DNA of 64,000 bases from Aureimonas sp. AU12 (lineage in GTDB: Bacteria > Pseudomonadota > Alphaproteobacteria > Rhizobiales > Rhizobiaceae). The notes below the pieces were generated by a model, which was not told where the DNA came from, did no database searches, and saw nothing but the letters and a program-made list of their open reading frames with translations. Where the stretch lies: NCBI RefSeq assembly GCF_001463705.1, contig NZ_BBWH01000024.1:62001-126000 (forward strand), in the 5' to 3' direction. Shown here piece after piece: positions 36,890-45,475 of the stretch. Both the position numbers and the translations under genes were made by a program. Numbering within the stretch: the stretch's first letter is position 1; every line of letters starts with the position of its first letter.

Positions 36890-37537
36890 ATGCAGACGTT
36901 CGAAAATGCCGGCGCCGGCGACATCGTGCTGGCGATGGCCGAGCGGATCGTCGAGAACCGCGCTTATCTCTCCGAGATCGACGGCAAGATCGGCGACGGC
37001 GACCACGGCGTGAACATGGCCAAGGGCTTCGGCATGGCGGCCGACCGGCTGCGCGGCACGGATGCGGCGCTTGGGGCTGCGATGGCGACGCTGGGCGATG
37101 TCCTGATGAGCGAGATCGGCGGCTCGATGGGGCCGCTCTACGGGATGATGTTCACAGAGTTCGCCGAGGTGCTGGAGGGCGTCGAGGCGATCGACGCGGC
37201 GACGCTCAGTGCCATGCTGCACAAGGGCCTCGAAGGCATCCAGTCGGTGGGCGACGCCAAGGTCGGCGACAAGACGCTGATCGACTGCCTCGTACCGGCG
37301 GTGGAGGCCTTCGACGCCGCCCATGCCGGCGGCAAGTCTTTCGCCGAAGCGCTGGATGCGATGGCATCGGCGGCGGAAACGGGGCGCGATTCCACGATCG
37401 ATCTCGTCGCCAAGGTCGGCCGCTCGGCCCGTCTCGGCGAGCGCTCGCGCGGCGTGCTCGATGCCGGCGCCACCTCCTGCGCCCTCATCCTCACGGTGCT
37501 GGCTTCGGGCGCCAAGGCCAAGCTGACGGACGGCTGA
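36890..37537 (+). CDS. dhaL: DhaL-type kinase subunit, second copy
   Basis: A 215-residue ADP/ATP-binding subunit partnering the preceding DhaK. Aspartate cluster IDGKIGDGDHGVNMAKGFGM (about 29-48), GGSMGPLYGMMF, VGDKTLIDCLVPA and GRSARLGERSRGVLDAGATS are present. Two ATG codons are in frame (36881 and 36890); AAGGA spacing favours 36890. Last gene of the transporter operon. Confidence 0.92.
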   Translation: MQTFENAGAGDIVLAMAERIVENRAYLSEIDGKIGDGDHGVNMAKGFGMAADRLRGTDAALGAAMATLGDVLMSEIGGSMGPLYGMMFTEFAEVLEGVEAIDAATLSAMLHKGLEGIQSVGDAKVGDKTLIDCLVPAVEAFDAAHAGGKSFAEALDAMASAAETGRDSTIDLVAKVGRSARLGERSRGVLDAGATSCALILTVLASGAKAKLTDG

Positions 37538-37575
37538 GAGGACCGCCGGGATCCCGGCCGACGCACGCATTCCGG

Positions 37576-37609
37576 GCACGTCCCGCGAACTTCGGTTCGC
37601 CGGGCGTGC
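37576..37609 (+). terminator. Stem-loop with TTCG tetraloop after the kinase operon
   Basis: Fifteen-base arms (37576-37590 and 37595-37609, inner part GCGAAC/GTTCGC) pair with one mismatch and one G-U around a TTCG loop, a very stable RNA tetraloop. It lies 39 bp after the last operon gene. The T tract behind it is weak, so it may act as a 3-prime end stabiliser as well as a terminator. Confidence 0.55.
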
Positions 37610-37671
37610 TCCATGTCTTCGTCGTGTTCGCAGTGTCCGACGACGGTGTGTCCGCTTCGTCGGGACAGGCT

Positions 37672-37881
37672 CTAGCGTTCCTCGGCCAGAGCCCGGTGCA
37701 TCGCCTCAAGGCTGTGCGTCACCTGCCGGTACCAGTCGACGTCCGGCCGCTGCATCGCGCTGAGGCGGGGCGGCGCGGCGGCGAACTGCGGGGCGGCGTT
37801 GCGCGCTTCGACTTCGCGCACGATGTCGTTGAGGCGGGCCGTCACGTCGGCGACGCGCTGCAGGTTGATGTCCTCGAACAT
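37672..37881 (-). CDS. Small cytoplasmic protein of unknown function (69 aa)
   Basis: A 69-residue protein (MFEDINLQRVADVTARLNDI at the start, then WYRQVTHSLEAMHRALAEER at the end) predicted to be mostly helical with a short Ala/Pro-rich middle. GGAGG lies nine bases before the ATG. No domain is recognised. It is the most downstream of three small minus-strand genes. Confidence 0.65.
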   Translation of the reverse strand: MFEDINLQRVADVTARLNDIVREVEARNAAPQFAAAPPRLSAMQRPDVDWYRQVTHSLEAMHRALAEER

Positions 37882-37957
37882 GGCGCGGTTCCTCCCGGGG
37901 TCTGGAGGGGAGGCTAGGCCCGCAAGCTGGCGCCGGGCTGCCCGCCGCCGATGCGCC

Positions 37958-38248
37958 TTACATCTGGCGCTCTTCGAGCCGCTCGCGCAGCGTGTCGCCG
38001 AAGAGGCGCAGCGCCGACTTCACCTCCGCGAGGTGGCGTTCCTCGCCTTCGAACCCGGCGCGCGAGGCGCGGTCCACCGATGCCGCGATGCCGCCGACCT
38101 CTTCCTCGGCTTCCTTGGGAAACAGGCCGCGCTGCGTTGCGCGCTCGGCATAGAGGGCCTTCAGGAGCTGGTCCTGCGCCTGCAACTGGCTCTGCAGCTT
38201 CATGATCGCGCCGGCCATGACCTTCAGCGTGTCGTCGGTGCTCGCCAT
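37958..38248 (-). CDS. Small helical protein of unknown function (96 aa)
   Basis: A 96-residue, charged, helical protein (MAGAIMKLQSQLQAQDQLLK, then a C-terminal LFGDTLRERLEERQM) that looks coiled-coil-forming. ATG 38248 is chosen; the frame is open upstream but the extension is Arg/Pro-rich and unlike protein. The ribosome binding site is poor. No domain recognised. Confidence 0.6.
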   Translation of the reverse strand: MASTDDTLKVMAGAIMKLQSQLQAQDQLLKALYAERATQRGLFPKEAEEEVGGIAASVDRASRAGFEGEERHLAEVKSALRLFGDTLRERLEERQM

Positions 38249-38323
38249 GGATCGGTCTTTCGGGTTGTGGGGTGCGGGCCTGCCGCGGGGGCGCGGCCTG
38301 GCCATGGTCGTCGGTCGGTCGGC

Positions 38324-38488
38324 TCAGTTGCCGAAGCCTTCGCTCCAGGCGCGCCAGTCGGCACTGCCGGGGCGGTAGGGGTTGTCCTTGCGCGAACGCT
38401 GGCGATCGCGTGCATCGCGGCCTTCGTGGCGCACGAGGTCGTTCCGGGTCAAGGGCGAACGGGTTTGGAGCGAACGGGTCTGCGACAT
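38324..38488 (-). CDS. Rmf/CrpP-like small protein
   Basis: A 54-residue basic protein. The C-terminal half, EGRDARDRQRSRKDNPYRPG followed by DWRAWSEGFGN, resembles the Rmf/CrpP motif (G, then (C/N)PY, then W..G(W/F)) of ribosome modulation factor and its relatives. AGGAAA sits before ATG 38488. Rmf dimerises ribosomes in stationary phase; CrpP relatives were reported to affect fluoroquinolone resistance, but most alphaproteobacterial members are uncharacterised. The family call is from motif only. Confidence 0.6.
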   Translation of the reverse strand: MSQTRSLQTRSPLTRNDLVRHEGRDARDRQRSRKDNPYRPGSADWRAWSEGFGN

Positions 38489-38649
38489 CGGTGTCTTTCC
38501 TTTCTGCGTTGATCGGGCGGTCGGACTAGACCTTGAGCAAGCCGAGATCAAGGCAGACCAGCGCAGGGCTGCCTTGCCGCCGGCGGGCGTCACCCTAGTA
38601 TCCGCCCTCCGAAATCCTCGCCGACAGGTGACTGAAGGCCCCGCCTCGC

Positions 38650-39174
38650 ATGATCTTCTTCACCGGCGACACCCATTTCGGCGATCCGCGCATCCTGCGT
38701 CTCGATCGCCGCCCCTTCCAAGATCTCGCCGCCCACGACGCAGCTTTGATCGAGCGCTGGAACCATCGGGTGGGCGAAGGCGACGAGGTCTGGCACCTCG
38801 GCGATTTCGCAAGGGGAACGGCCGAGGTCAAGCAGGCGCTTTTTGCCCGCCTCAACGGCGACAAGCATCTCATCACCGGCAACAACGACGACGAGGCGAC
38901 GCTTCGGCTGGGCTGGGCGAGTGTCCAGGCCTATGCCGAACTCGACGTGGAGGGGCGGCGGTTGGTGCTCTGCCACTATCCGTTCCGCACCTGGAACGGC
39001 ATGGGCAAGGGCGCGCTCAACATTCACGGCCACTCCCATGGCAAGCTGAAGCCGCTGCCGCGCCAGTACGATGTCGGCATCGACGTCTTTCCGCAGGGGC
39101 CGGCGACGCTGACCGAGATCCTCGCCTCCCGCCGGCGGGGTGCGAAGCCCGGGGCCGCACTGATCGAAGCCTGA
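38650..39174 (+). CDS. Calcineurin-like metallophosphoesterase
   Basis: A 174-residue cytoplasmic phosphoesterase with the dimetal motif series of the family: GDTHFGD (residue 6), HLGDF (about 49), GNND (about 77), HYPF (about 109) and GHSHG (about 126). Length is short and fits the YfcE-like/UPF group. The substrate, perhaps a phosphodiester or nucleotide, is unknown. A terminator-free 106 bp separates it from the acyl-CoA synthetase. Confidence 0.93.
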   Translation: MIFFTGDTHFGDPRILRLDRRPFQDLAAHDAALIERWNHRVGEGDEVWHLGDFARGTAEVKQALFARLNGDKHLITGNNDDEATLRLGWASVQAYAELDVEGRRLVLCHYPFRTWNGMGKGALNIHGHSHGKLKPLPRQYDVGIDVFPQGPATLTEILASRRRGAKPGAALIEA

Positions 39175-39280
39175 ACGCCCAAACCCATCCGCAAGCCGCG
39201 CTTGCATCCGCAAGCGGGGGGTGCGCAGCCTTGGGCGGGTTCGCCGTGCCGTGCCTGACGTCCTGCCGGAGTGCCGCCTC

Positions 39281-41983
39281 ATGTCGATCCGCAATCTCGA
39301 CGCCCTCTTCGCCCCGCAGTCGATCGCGCTGATCGGCGCGAGCAACCGCGCGGGATCGGTGGGGTCGGTGCTGGCGCGCAATCTCTTCGGCTCGGGCTTT
39401 GCCGGGCCGGTGATGCCGGTGAACCCGCACGAGGGCGCGATCCGCTCCGCCGTCAGCTACCGCTCCGTCGCCGACCTGCCGATGACGCCCGATCTCGCCG
39501 TCATCGCGACGCCCGCCGCCGGAGTGCCCGCCGTGGTGGCGGAACTCGGCGCACGCGGCTGCCGAGCGGCGGTGGTGATCTCGGCGGGCTTTGGCGAGGG
39601 GACGCTGCGCCAGGAGCTTCTCGACGCCGCGCGCCCGACGCTGCTGCGCATCCTCGGGCCGAACTGCATCGGCGTGATCTCGCCGCGCACCGGCGTCAAC
39701 GCCTCCTTCGCGCATCTGACGCCGAAGGCCGGCGATCTCGCCTTCGTCTCGCAGTCCGGCGCCATCGCGACCGCCGTCCTCGACTGGGCGGACGTGCGCG
39801 AGATCGGCTTCTCGCACGTCGTCTCGGTCGGCGACATGAGCGACGTCGATATCGGCGACCTCCTCGATTATCTCGCGGTGGACGCCAAGACGCGGGCGAT
39901 CCTCCTCTATGTCGAAAGCATCACCAACGCCCGCAAGTTCATGACGGCGGCGCGTATCGCCGCGCGTACCAAGCCGGTGGTGGTGATCAAGGCCGGACGC
40001 TCGGAGGGCGGGGCGAAGGCCGCGGCCTCGCACACCGGGGCGCTCGCGGGCTCCGACGAAGTCTACGACGCCGCGTTTCGGCGGGCCGGCATGCTGCGCG
40101 TGCGCTCGCTGCGCGATCTCTTCGCCGCCGTCGCGACCCTGGCTTCCGGTCTGCGCCCGAAGGGAGACCGGCTGGCGATCCTGACCAACGGGGGCGGCGC
40201 CGGCGTCATCGCCGCCGATACGCTCGCCGACACCGGCGGGCGGCTGGCGCAGCTGTCGGAGGCGACGCTCCAGCGGCTCGACGCGCTGCTGCCGCATGCC
40301 TGGTCGCACGCCAACCCCGTCGACATTCTCGGCGACGCGCCGGGCGCCCTCTATGCCGAGACATTGCGGGCTCTGCTCGAGGATCCCAATCAGGACGCCG
40401 TGCTGGTGATGAACTGCCCGCATGCGGTGGCCGATGGCATGGACGCCGCGCAGGCGACGGTCGGCGTGACGCTGCCCGGCCGCAAGGCGCCGATCCTCAC
40501 CTGCTGGCTCGGCGAGCGCGCGGCGCGCGACTCGCGCCGGCTCTTCGCCTCCAAGGCGATCCCGACCTATGCGACCCCCGACGAATCCGTGCGCGGCTTC
40601 ATGCAACTCGTCGAGTATCGCCGCAATCAGGATCTCCTGATGCAGACGCCGCCGGCCATCGCCCCGGCCTCGGTGGATCTTGCGGCGGCGCGCGCGGCGG
40701 TCGCGAAAGTGCTCGGCGAGGGCCGGTCGGTGATGACCGAGCCCGAGGCCAAGGGGCTGCTCGCGGCCTACGGCATTCCCGTGGTACGCACCGAGATCGC
40801 GGCGACACCGCAGGAGGCCGCGCGCACGGCCGAGGCGCTCGGCTTTCCCGTGGCGCTGAAGATCCTGTCGGGCGACATCACCCACAAGTCCGACGTCGGC
40901 GGCGTTCGGCTCGAGCTCGACAGCGCCGCCATGGTCGAGGAGGCCGCCCATCACATGCTGAAGCTCGTGGTCGAGCGCCGGCCGGACGCGGCGATCGACG
41001 GGTTCACGGTACAGCGGATGATCGGGCGGCCGCGGGCCCACGAGCTGATCGTCGGCGTCAAGACCGATGCGATCTTCGGGCCGGTCCTGCTCGTCGGACA
41101 GGGCGGGACCGCGGTGGAGGTGATCGCCGACCGGGCGGTCGGCCTGCCGCCGCTGAACGGGCTGTTGGCCAGAGAGATGATCGGCCGCACCAAGGTTTCG
41201 CGCCTGCTCGGTGGCTATCGCGACCGGCCGGCCGCCGACATCGACGCCGTCGCCTCGACGCTGGTCACGCTGTCGCAGATGATCGCCGACATCGACGAGA
41301 TCACCGAGATCGACATCAACCCGCTTCTGGCCGACGAGACCGGCGTCGTGGCGCTCGACGCGCGCGTCGTGCTGGCGCCGGCCACCGGTCGGCATCGCTC
41401 GCGCTTCGCCATCCAGCCCTATCCCGGCGAACTGGAGGAGACCGTGACGACGCGCGGCGGCACGCCCTTTCGCCTGCGCCCGATCCGCCCGGAGGATGAG
41501 CCCGGCCTCGTCGACATGCTCAACCGCTGCGACCCCGAGGACATCCGCCTGCGCTTCTTCGCGCCGATGAAGAACATCGGCCATGCCTTCGCAGCGCGCC
41601 TGACCCAGATCGACTATTCGCGCGAGATGGCCTTCGTGGCGGGCGAGGCCGGCGGCGTCACCGGCGAGATCCTCGGCGTCGCCCGCCTGATCTCCGATCC
41701 CGACGAGGAGGTGGCGGAGTTCGGCATCATGGTGCGCTCCGACCAGAAGGGGCGAGGCCTCGGCTACCTGCTGATGGGCGCGATCCTGCGCCATGCCGCG
41801 CGGCGCGGACTTCGCACCGTCTACGGCGAGGTGCTGGCCGAGAACACGTCGATGCTGGCCATGGCCGGCGCGCTCGGCTTCGCTCAGCGCATCCACGAGG
41901 ACGACATCGCGCTGCGCCGGGTGGAGATCGACGTCGCGTCGGCTGCCGCGGCGTCCGCATGGGGCGGGCAACCGGCGGTCTGA
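39281..41983 (+). CDS. ADP-forming acyl-CoA synthetase fused to GNAT acetyltransferase (Pat-like)
   Basis: A 900-residue fusion. A CoA-binding and ligase alpha part (1-470, SIALIGASNRAGSVGSVLAR), a beta ATP-grasp part (about 485-700, PVALKILSGDITHKSDVGGV) and a C-terminal GNAT domain (about 730-880, FRLRPIRPEDEPGL, then VRSDQKGRGLGYLLM). The ligase part keeps the phosphorylatable His251 in SHTGALAG, which is absent from the regulatory Salmonella Pat enzyme. Both activities, acyl-CoA formation and protein lysine acetylation, may be present. Length is typical for these fusions. ATG 39281 begins the conserved N-terminus. Confidence 0.92.
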   Translation: MSIRNLDALFAPQSIALIGASNRAGSVGSVLARNLFGSGFAGPVMPVNPHEGAIRSAVSYRSVADLPMTPDLAVIATPAAGVPAVVAELGARGCRAAVVISAGFGEGTLRQELLDAARPTLLRILGPNCIGVISPRTGVNASFAHLTPKAGDLAFVSQSGAIATAVLDWADVREIGFSHVVSVGDMSDVDIGDLLDYLAVDAKTRAILLYVESITNARKFMTAARIAARTKPVVVIKAGRSEGGAKAAASHTGALAGSDEVYDAAFRRAGMLRVRSLRDLFAAVATLASGLRPKGDRLAILTNGGGAGVIAADTLADTGGRLAQLSEATLQRLDALLPHAWSHANPVDILGDAPGALYAETLRALLEDPNQDAVLVMNCPHAVADGMDAAQATVGVTLPGRKAPILTCWLGERAARDSRRLFASKAIPTYATPDESVRGFMQLVEYRRNQDLLMQTPPAIAPASVDLAAARAAVAKVLGEGRSVMTEPEAKGLLAAYGIPVVRTEIAATPQEAARTAEALGFPVALKILSGDITHKSDVGGVRLELDSAAMVEEAAHHMLKLVVERRPDAAIDGFTVQRMIGRPRAHELIVGVKTDAIFGPVLLVGQGGTAVEVIADRAVGLPPLNGLLAREMIGRTKVSRLLGGYRDRPAADIDAVASTLVTLSQMIADIDEITEIDINPLLADETGVVALDARVVLAPATGRHRSRFAIQPYPGELEETVTTRGGTPFRLRPIRPEDEPGLVDMLNRCDPEDIRLRFFAPMKNIGHAFAARLTQIDYSREMAFVAGEAGGVTGEILGVARLISDPDEEVAEFGIMVRSDQKGRGLGYLLMGAILRHAARRGLRTVYGEVLAENTSMLAMAGALGFAQRIHEDDIALRRVEIDVASAAAASAWGGQPAV

Positions 41984-42041
41984 GGCGAGGGGGGCGGGGG
42001 CCGCAAAGCTCCAGTGGCGGGAGAACCCCCAGCCTCGGCGC

Positions 42042-42788
42042 TCAGCCCTCCTCGATCGGGGCGGCGATGGCGGCGAGGACGCTCTCGCGCGGCAAGCCGA
42101 GATGGCGAGCGAGCGCCCCCGCTGCATCCTCCTCGTCGCCCGCCCGCAGGGCGTCGCCGAACAGGGCGAGGCCATCGTGGGTGTGGAGCGCCGACACGAC
42201 CAGCGTTTCGTGTCGGCAGTCGCCGAGCCCAGCGTCGAATGCGGCGCGAAGGGATGAGCGCCGGTCAGTGTCTCGGAGTGCTCGTGCAAGGCTCGAACCC
42301 GTCCCGCGCGAAAGCGTCGAATCCCGATCCGCGCGCAAGGCGACGACGCGCGGGCCGGCGGGCTCGGCGAGAAGCCGGCCGAGCGCCGTCGCAAGCGCTT
42401 CCTCGCTGTCCCGGTGGCGCGAGGCTCCCGGCGTCCGCGCCGCCAGCACGCGAGCGGCTTGCCGGCCGGGCGAGGGCGCGAGGAGGGCGGCGAGGCGCCT
42501 GGGCGGCAGGAGATGCAGGCTTTGCGGGCAGCACAAGGCTGCGCCGACCCCGAGGCCGGCCGGCATCGCCCTGCCGATGCCGAGGAGGCGATGCGGCCAA
42601 AGCGATGCGGGATCGGCCATCCCGGCCAGTCGCGCCAGCCATCCCAGTGGCAGGGCATCGGCGCGCAGGACGACCAGGCGGGGATCGCGTCGAGCTTCGC
42701 CCGCCGCGCGGGCGTTGCTTCCCAGAGCCGGCAAGACGGCGGCCGCCGCGCCCCCGGCGAGGAACCCGCGGCGGGTCAGGGACGGCAT
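42042..42788 (-). CDS. Tat-signal secreted protein of unknown function
   Basis: A 248-residue protein with a twin-arginine signal (TRRGFLAGGAAAAVLPALG, residues 5-23), so probably folded before export to the periplasm. The mature part is rich in Ala, Arg, Leu and Gly, with a single interesting stretch (CRHETLVVSALHTHDGLALF). No domain is recognised and no cofactor motif stands out. It sits 40 bp downstream of the GH3 gene on the same strand, so it may be cotranscribed with it. Confidence 0.6.
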   Translation of the reverse strand: MPSLTRRGFLAGGAAAAVLPALGSNARAAGEARRDPRLVVLRADALPLGWLARLAGMADPASLWPHRLLGIGRAMPAGLGVGAALCCPQSLHLLPPRRLAALLAPSPGRQAARVLAARTPGASRHRDSEEALATALGRLLAEPAGPRVVALRADRDSTLSRGTGSSLARALRDTDRRSSLRAAFDAGLGDCRHETLVVSALHTHDGLALFGDALRAGDEEDAAGALARHLGLPRESVLAAIAAPIEEG

Positions 42789-42828
42789 GGCGCATACGCC
42801 CGGATGGCCGCTGACAAGCGGGCCCTCC

Positions 42829-44964
42829 TCATGCCGCGCCGACCTCGATCCAATACGACACGAGGCGGGCGCGATCGGCGGAGGGGCCGACGAGGAGTTC
42901 GTAGGCGCCGTGCTCGATCGCGGGGCGCAGCGCCGCGTCGAGGAAGCGCAGCGCCTCCACCGGCAGGACCAGCGTCAGCCGTCCCGTCTCGCCCGACGCT
43001 AAAGCCAGCTTGCCGAAGCCCTTCATCTCCAGCCGGGCGCGGCTGACCCGCGACACCGGCTTGCGTACGAAAAGGAACACCGTCTCCTCTCCCGCCAGCG
43101 GCCCCTCGTTCGTCAGCTCGATTGTGACGGTCAGCATGTCGCCCTCGCGCGCGTCGGCCGGTTCGGCGACGACGGCGCCAAGGCGAAAGCGCCCGTAGGT
43201 CAGGCCGTGACCGAACGGGTAGAGCGGCGCGGTCGGCCCGTCGATGTACTTGCTGGTATAGTGTTCGGCCGAGGCGGGTCGGCCGGTCGGGCGCTCGGCG
43301 TAGAAGAGCGGCACTTGCCCGACCGTGCGGGGCCAGGAGACGGGCAGGCGCCCCGTCGGCGAGCGGCGTCCGGTGAGAATGTCGGCGACCGCGTTGCCAG
43401 CCTCGTGGCCGAGGAACCAGGTCATCAGGAGCGCGTCGGCGCGCTCCGCCAGCCAGGGCACGCAGAGCGGACGCCCGGCCGACAGCAGCACGATCATGGG
43501 CTTGCCGAGCGCCAGCACGGCCTCGGCGAAGCGGCGCTGGATGCCCGGAAGGTCGAGATCGGAGCGGCTGGCGGCCTCGCCGCTCATGTCGCGGCTTTCG
43601 CCGAGGCACAGGAGAACCACGTCGGACCCCGCGCAGAGATCGAGGGCTGCCGCAATCCCGCTCTCGTCGCCGTCGCGGATGCCGACGCCGGGGCTGAGGC
43701 GGATGTCGCAGTCCGGCCGCGCGAGCGCCAGCCCCTCGAAGAAGGAGACGGCGCTCGCGCTGTCCCCCGCGCCCGACCAGCAGCCGAGCATCTCGGCGCG
43801 TGCATCCGCCAGTGGACCGACCATGGCGATGCGCTGCGGGCGCGCGTCCAGCGGGAGCACGTCGCCGCGATGCTCGAGCAGCACGATCGAGCGCACGGCG
43901 GCTTCGCGCGCCAGTTCGCGCAGGGCATCCGGCGAGGGCGTGCCCGGCTGCGGCCGATCGGCGGCATGCGGGGTCTCGAACAGGCCGAGCCGCTCCTTCA
44001 GCGCGAGGACCCGGCGAACCGAGCGCTCGATCTCGGGCAGCGAGACGAGACCCCGATCCAGCGCCTCGGGCAGGCCGTCGCGGTAGCAATGGCTCATCAT
44101 GTCGATGTCGACGCCGGCCCGGAGCGCTAGTGCGGCGGCCTCCGCCGGATCGGCGGCGACGCCGTGCACGACGAGTTCGGCGACGGCGTTGTAGTCGCTG
44201 ATCACCACGCCCTCGAAGCCGGCCTCGCCGCGCAGCCAGCCGCCGATCAGCCGCTCGTCGGCCGTCAGCGGAACGCCCGCGAGGTCGGAGAAGGCGGGCA
44301 TGACGGCGGCGACGCCCGCATCGACGGCGGCGACGAAGGGCGGCAGGTAGGTCTCGCGCAACGTGCGCTCCGAGAGATCGGTGGAGGCATAGTCGCGCCC
44401 GGCATTGGCGGCGCCATAGGCGACGAAATGCTTGGCGGTGGCCGCAACGGACCCGGCCTCATGCAGGTCTTCGCCCTGGAAGCCGCGGATCTTGGCCTCG
44501 CCGAAGAGCGAGGCGAGGAGCGGATCCTCGCCCGGGCTCTCGGCGATGCGGCCCCAACGCGGGTCGCGCGCGATGTCGATCATCGGCGCGAAGGTCAGCT
44601 TGACGCCGTCGGCCGCGGCTTGCGCCGCGCTGGCGCGTGCCGTCTCCTCCCAGAGGTCGGGATCGAAAGCGGCGGCCTCACCGATCGGCAGGGGAAACAC
44701 GGTGCGGTGGCCATGGACGGCGTCGAAGCCGAGAAGCAGCGGGATGGCGAGGCGCGATTCCTCCACCGCGACGCGCTGGATCCGGCGCGTCGCCTCCGGC
44801 CCGTAGACGTTGAGGAGGCTGCCGGCGCGCCCGGTTCGCACGTCGCCGGTCGTGTCACCGCCCAGCACCGGGCCGGTAACGGAGAAGCCGGCGGCAAGCA
44901 TCGAGAGCTGCCCGATCTTCTCCTCCAGCGTCATCTCCGCCAGAAGCCGGTCGATGCGGTTCAT
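42829..44964 (-). CDS. Glycoside hydrolase family 3 beta-glucosidase (BglX-like)
   Basis: A 711-residue GH3 enzyme that removes beta-linked terminal sugars from oligosaccharides. The N-terminal barrel ends with the nucleophile region VVISDYNAV (Asp257). PRWGRIAESPGEDPLLAS and KHFVAYGAANAGRDYAS are the substrate-site loops. The C-terminal part has the alpha/beta sandwich (VLLCLGESRDMSGEAASRSD) and a fibronectin III-like end. There is no signal peptide (MNRIDRLLAEMTLEEKIGQL), so it may act in the cytoplasm. Its start overlaps the stop of the upstream DUF1810 gene as ATGA. Confidence 0.94.
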   Translation of the reverse strand: MNRIDRLLAEMTLEEKIGQLSMLAAGFSVTGPVLGGDTTGDVRTGRAGSLLNVYGPEATRRIQRVAVEESRLAIPLLLGFDAVHGHRTVFPLPIGEAAAFDPDLWEETARASAAQAAADGVKLTFAPMIDIARDPRWGRIAESPGEDPLLASLFGEAKIRGFQGEDLHEAGSVAATAKHFVAYGAANAGRDYASTDLSERTLRETYLPPFVAAVDAGVAAVMPAFSDLAGVPLTADERLIGGWLRGEAGFEGVVISDYNAVAELVVHGVAADPAEAAALALRAGVDIDMMSHCYRDGLPEALDRGLVSLPEIERSVRRVLALKERLGLFETPHAADRPQPGTPSPDALRELAREAAVRSIVLLEHRGDVLPLDARPQRIAMVGPLADARAEMLGCWSGAGDSASAVSFFEGLALARPDCDIRLSPGVGIRDGDESGIAAALDLCAGSDVVLLCLGESRDMSGEAASRSDLDLPGIQRRFAEAVLALGKPMIVLLSAGRPLCVPWLAERADALLMTWFLGHEAGNAVADILTGRRSPTGRLPVSWPRTVGQVPLFYAERPTGRPASAEHYTSKYIDGPTAPLYPFGHGLTYGRFRLGAVVAEPADAREGDMLTVTIELTNEGPLAGEETVFLFVRKPVSRVSRARLEMKGFGKLALASGETGRLTLVLPVEALRFLDAALRPAIEHGAYELLVGPSADRARLVSYWIEVGAA

Positions 44965-45401
44965 GCGGTGCGATCCTGCGACGCCAGTTGTTCCAATGTC
45001 GCCCGGTCCGGCGCCCCGTCGAAGTGGCGCCGCAGCGCCTCGGCGAATAGGGGTTCGCCCGGTGCGGCCTCGGCGAAGAGCGTCATCGAGGAGCGGAACT
45101 TGGCGTCATCAGGCGATCCGAAGATCTGCTGGGCGCTACGGTCCTTCGCGCCGAGAACGAGCGCGGTGCAGTCCCGCAGGCGGGCGCCGAGCACGGGGTC
45201 GGCGAGATAGGCTCGCGCCTCCGCCAGCGAGCGAAGAGCGTAGCGGCGCGAGGTCGCGCTGAACCCGAGGCCCGCGATCTGCGGGAAGACGAACCACATC
45301 CAGTGGCTGCGCTTGTCCCCGGCCCCCAGCTCTGCCGTGACGGCTGCGAAGATCGGATCCTGCGCGGCGCGAAAGCGCTGGAGATCGTGGGGGTCGCTCA
45401 T
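44961..45401 (-). CDS. DUF1810-family protein
   Basis: A 146-residue cytoplasmic protein of the DUF1810 family (often named calpastatin by old annotation). The signature is DLQRFRAAQDPIFAAVTAEL and KRSHWMWFVFPQIAGLGFSA, then RRYALRSLAEARAYLADPVL. Function unknown. It overlaps the GH3 gene by 4 bp as the upstream partner. ATG 45401 is selected over an upstream extension because it gives the family N-terminus. Confidence 0.88.
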   Translation of the reverse strand: MSDPHDLQRFRAAQDPIFAAVTAELGAGDKRSHWMWFVFPQIAGLGFSATSRRYALRSLAEARAYLADPVLGARLRDCTALVLGAKDRSAQQIFGSPDDAKFRSSMTLFAEAAPGEPLFAEALRRHFDGAPDRATLEQLASQDRTA

Positions 45402-45475
45402 CGCTGGTTTCCCTCTCGCCGTGGATGGCGGCGAGGCTTCGCAGCCAAATCCGGCATCGGCATGTCGCGCGATCC

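Noticed and set aside
39017-42658. A 1,213-residue minus-strand frame
   Set aside because: Antisense shadow of the acyl-CoA synthetase/GNAT fusion; composition is low-complexity and domain-free.
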